Shown piece by piece: positions 60,425 to 64,000 of a DNA stretch of 64,000 nucleotides. The stretch comes from Cryptomeria japonica. Taxonomy: Eukaryota; Streptophyta; Pinopsida; Cupressales; Cupressaceae. The stretch covers positions 399,480,939-399,544,938 of the forward strand of contig NC_081406.1 in the NCBI RefSeq assembly GCF_030272615.1. Reading direction: 5' to 3'. The translations under genes and the position numbers were made by a program. Position 1 is the stretch's first letter, and each line of letters begins with the position of its first letter. The notes under the pieces were generated by a model that made no database searches, had not been told where the DNA came from, and saw only the letters and a list, made by a program, of their open reading frames with translations.

Positions 60425-61022
60425 AACCTTGCACTACAGATAGAAATCATCTATCTGGAAAAGGTATGAGCAAATGACCTCACCATAAAGAAATGCTATC
60501 TATTCCATTCATCTAATTGCTTGGAAAATAAATTTCTAATCTAAGTGAGGAAGATGAAACCATGCAAACTTTAAAATAACACAAGTGAACATCAAAAGCC
60601 AATGTATCACTTTTATTATCTCAATAACTTATAGCAACAATCGCATACAATTCTCTCTCCCTTTTTAAATGAAGGGGTGAACCTCTTTTATAGGCCCCAA
60701 AAGAAAATGATGGCCTAGATTACATTCAAATCAATGGATAAGAATCACCATGCAAAATCCTAATCACGGTTTGACCAAAGATACCCAAAATGTGTCACCA
60801 AGTAGTGGGGATAGCCATTAATGAAGAATCTCGCCCACTACGTATTAATTGCCCCTTGTTCCTAAAAAAGGATGTTTGTGATGCATTAAATGACCATTAC
60901 TTTTCAAATCACCCACCATGCATTAATGATCCACTAACTCCTTAAACATGGCAGCTATCATGCAATGAATAAGCCACCACCTGGTCAAAACGTCCACCAG
61001 CAATTAATGACCCACTATGTCT
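60425..61022 (-). promoter_or_regulatory. Probable LTR promoter region of element C
   Basis: The minus strand has CTATAAAAGAGG (about 60689-60700), followed about 80 bp later by AATAAAAG (about 60610), the TATA-to-poly(A) order of an LTR. Upstream of the TATA box (60800-61010) four or five copies of a GCATTAATGATCCACTA-like motif appear at about 60811, 60883, 60917 and 60993. The LTR limits are not visible. The copia insertion at 54027-60424 would sit inside it. Confidence 0.45.
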
Positions 61023-64000
61023 TCATGCATCCAATAAATACTCGTCCAAAATAGGACGACCATTATCCATTTCATTGGTGGCGAATGCGACGAATCTGGT
61101 CACAATGGCTTCCAGCTCTCCTATAGATACACTTGACACGGTCTCCAATTCGAATTCCAACATAGAAGTGTCTTTTTCACACTTGGAGAAAAAATTCTCC
61201 CATCTTGGCGCATTTTCTTGAGTCTTATGCATTGTGTTGGAGAACAAGGAAACATTTTCTAAATGTTCTTTCGAGAAGGATCCCATGAAGAAGAATTCAT
61301 GCAACCTATCCTTAAGTTGGTCCACTTTCAACTCCTCATCAATCAACCTTCTTGCAAACAATGCCTCCACTACATTGAATATTTCTTCCTAAACCCCTTT
61401 GAGTGATTCCCTCGATAATGTTGATTCCTCGCTGAATGAATCTCTCAAAGAATTCCTTTCCAGTGCTGACTACATAAATACATCAAGGGAAATCATATAC
61501 CTCGTTTTCCTTGATGACCTTCCCATCAATCAATTGTTGTCTGGAAGTCCCCATTCGTGCTTCCAAGTGTAAAATTGTTAAGTCCTAATAAATATGTACA
61601 TCCTCCCAGGAATTATCCACAATCTCTAGCCTATTCAAGATAGCTAGGATCCTCCTATAGAAATAAGCCAAGTCTTCAATAAATTTACAAGTTGAAGTGA
61701 AGACATCCTCTACCCATTCCTTAGAGCACTGAGCCCTTTTCCTTATTTCTTCAATCCCATCTATGTATTCCTTCGGAAGAGAAGAGGGAGGAACAAAAAA
61801 ACTAATCTTCCTCTTTGAAAGAACGCCTCAAGCATCTCACATATTCACACAAGGCTTTGTTCTCGCTCTTCACCTTCCTATTTTTCTCTTCTATTCTTTT
61901 CATCTGCCCCTTCAGTGCTAAGGAAGACTCATCAAAATCTTCTATCACTTGTACCTTGGAGGCATGCCCTAAGTCAATTGCTATAATATCATACTCATCA
62001 GGAGTAATCTCATTCTTGTCTTTGTTGACTCTAGGCACATCTAGGTGTAAAGTCCTAGATCCTGACTCATCCCTTGTAACTTTGGAAAATTTCTTTGTCG
62101 CCTTCTTCTTCGTTGGCTTGTCTATCCTGTTTAGAAGTTCTTCAAGTTCCAGCGTAGGATCCATCTCTTCCTCTGGCTCTTTTCTCATTCTTTCCTTCAG
62201 CCAATCTAGAGTGGTTGCTTCCTGATCCTGCATTTCCAACTGTACCTGTTCCTGTGAAACTTCCTCAAAATTTCCTAAGTCTCCAATGTTCATTTCCATG
62301 AAACAATCCTGAACCTATTGTTTTGGATTCAGAGGAAATTCTTGTCTTTGACTTCTTTGTTGAACAGGCCCGTGGGAGGCACTAATACTAAGGATATCCT
62401 GTGCTTGTGCAATGTCATGATCTTTCTCTTACGGGTGATTTCCCATGGCTTTCATGAACATTTCAACTTCATGCATGCTAGAAGAGCTAGCAGGTGACTG
62501 TGCTTCTTCTATCCTTGGCCTCTTATGTTGTAGTTCTTACTGCTGAACTTCCTTTCTCTTCCTCATTCCCAGGAACACTTTTCTCCTTCCCACGTTCTAC
62601 TCTTTCCTATTGACTTTTCTCTTCCCTGGCCTATGCTCTTGGATCATTCAGTTGCCTCGTCATGGGATTCCAAATCTCCCATCAAATTGTAGGTTAGGCG
62701 AGTATTCTTCGCTTTCAACTTCGCTATGTGCCGTTCAACCCAATGCCTAATAAACTTCAGGACTAGCCTACTTAGGACATCTAAATCATCAACTTTTGGT
62801 TCTGACTAGTTTGGCACCTGAATAGGCCTATCTTTCTCCTTGTCATAATCTGGCTGAACAGTATTTTCATCCTCTTCAATCTGATCCAACACTTGTATAA
62901 TTTCACAGATTCTTATCAGCTTGAGAGGCAATCTGGAAAACATCCTCCTTCTGACTTCAAAATCATCTTTGGCATTGGCCCAATAATCCTCCAACTGAAA
63001 CTTGCTTGTGCTTTATGCTGGCAACCATCCTAATTTTATCATGTGGATCAAAGAATGTCCTTGCAGTATGAGATGCTAGGTGGTAGAATAATAATTCATC
63101 TACTGACTTTTCTGCTGCTGCCAATGACAGACACATTTCCTCGTAATCTCCCATGACAATTGGAAATTCAAGCCCCAACTTCTAAATTTTGTCATAGGCA
63201 GTCAACTATCTGGTAACCTCTAATAGCACCATCTTGTCCATTGGATACCTTGGAAGTTTATACGTCTGGGCAGCAAATCCTTGGGACCTGGATATAAGTA
63301 AACTTTGGAAATTGAATGTACCAGGCTCCATACTTCTTTACTAATTTCCTTGCCACCTCCAACAACCTCGTGCGAAGTCCTCCTTGCAACGATCTGGTGA
63401 TATGCATAGTGAAGGTGTTGCCTGCCATCTTGAAAGAAGTAGGATCATACAAGTGCAATTGTGGACAGCACTCATGAACTTTTAGCTGTCCTGGTCCACA
63501 TCCCATGAGTCCTTTCCTTGGAAATAATGAACTTGCCCATTCTAGCCAGTAGGTAGATAACACACGAGCTCATACAGAAAGATTAAGATTTCTTTAAATT
63601 CCTTAGCTGCTCATACAAGTTGTGGCTGATTATTTTTGCCCAATCTATCACCTTATTGCCTTCCATTACTTCGCCAATGAAGTAAAACATCCAAGATTTA
63701 AACATGAAGGCCTGCAGACACCCCATGACCTAGCTCATCATGAACACAAGATCGCCATATTCTTGTTTGAAATCCATGTTGGTGATCTGCTTGTGTAACT
63801 TTGAAATATGAGGCTTCAACTTCTGCATCGATACCTTATTGAGTATTCCAGCATATCTCTCAAAACCAAAATCATAAATCAATGTTGCTGCTCTTCTTTG
63901 GTCTTGTATGTCATGGACTGGTATGCAGGGATCCCAAAAGTTTCCCCAATTGCTTCAGCTGTAAGATTGGTCAAGAGTTTTCCATCAGGTGCCAAAATCG
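61023..64000 (-). pseudogene. Element C long ORF remnant (ORF2-like), runs off the window
   Basis: On the minus strand a coding region of about 990 codons enters at the window end (LAPDGKLLTNLTAEAIGETF, then GIPAYQSMTY). It passes through DPTSFKMAGNTFTMHITRSL (about 63420), DYEEMCLSLAAAEKSVDELL (about 63130), an acidic, Gln-rich part with a charged helix (61802-62299) and ends EMDNGRPILDEYLLDA at 61023. It is broken by many frameshifts and stops (for example TAG at about 62320, TAA near 62430 and 62540). Length, order (globular start, charged middle, helical end) and strand agree with ORF2 of elements A and B, but I could not show direct sequence homology. The family is unknown. Confidence 0.5.

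Overview
The window looks like plant nuclear DNA, most likely from a large, repeat-rich genome such as a conifer. It is AT-rich and has very few intact coding regions. Almost everything recognisable is a decayed transposable element: Ty1/copia polyproteins, LTRs with initiator-tRNA-Met primer sites, spliced transposon-type genes and long stretches of empty sequence. I saw no rRNA, tRNA, organellar or bacterial genes. The conifer assignment is an inference from style, not from a marker gene.

Layout. 0-1.6 kb: a spliced, Transposase_24-like gene with a duplicated exon. 3.7-13.3 kb: an old solo LTR split by LTR element A (5074-13128, minus strand, 5-bp target duplication). 13.5-19.3 kb: tandem repeats, hairpins, a (CT)n tract and a second coding remnant. 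20.0-22.35 kb: a minus-strand spliced remnant, also with a duplicated exon. 23.9-24.4 kb: an array of regularly spaced palindromes next to a solo LTR (24442-26140). 28.8-40.8 kb: LTR element B (minus), interrupted by a 5.1-kb TG...CA insertion (34511-39659). 41.4-43.2 kb: a complex of inverted repeats. 46.5 kb: one exon of a DCL-domain (DUF3223) gene, the best candidate for a host gene. 48.1-52.35 kb: a 5'-truncated copia element (minus). 53.07-53.36 kb: a small cysteine-rich secreted-type ORF. 54.03-60.42 kb: a structurally complete but coding-dead copia element (plus). 61.0 kb to the end: a minus-strand coding remnant (element C) that runs out of the window.

The most interesting result is that elements A and B, whose LTRs differ, have the same unusual plan. 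Each has an LTR, a tRNA-iMet primer site, an ORF1 with a coiled coil and four or five CCHC zinc knuckles, an ORF2 of about 1,100 codons that is not protease, integrase or reverse transcriptase, a polypurine tract and a second LTR. The two ORF2 proteins are related to each other along at least their N-terminal halves. They look like non-autonomous LTR elements that keep a gag-like protein and a second protein of unknown function, and would depend on copia machinery supplied in trans. Most of their in-frame stops are TAG, as expected if methylated CAG codons decay.

Coordinates of LTRs, target duplications, primer sites and splice sites were read directly from the bases. Protein family names rest on motif recognition without a database search.
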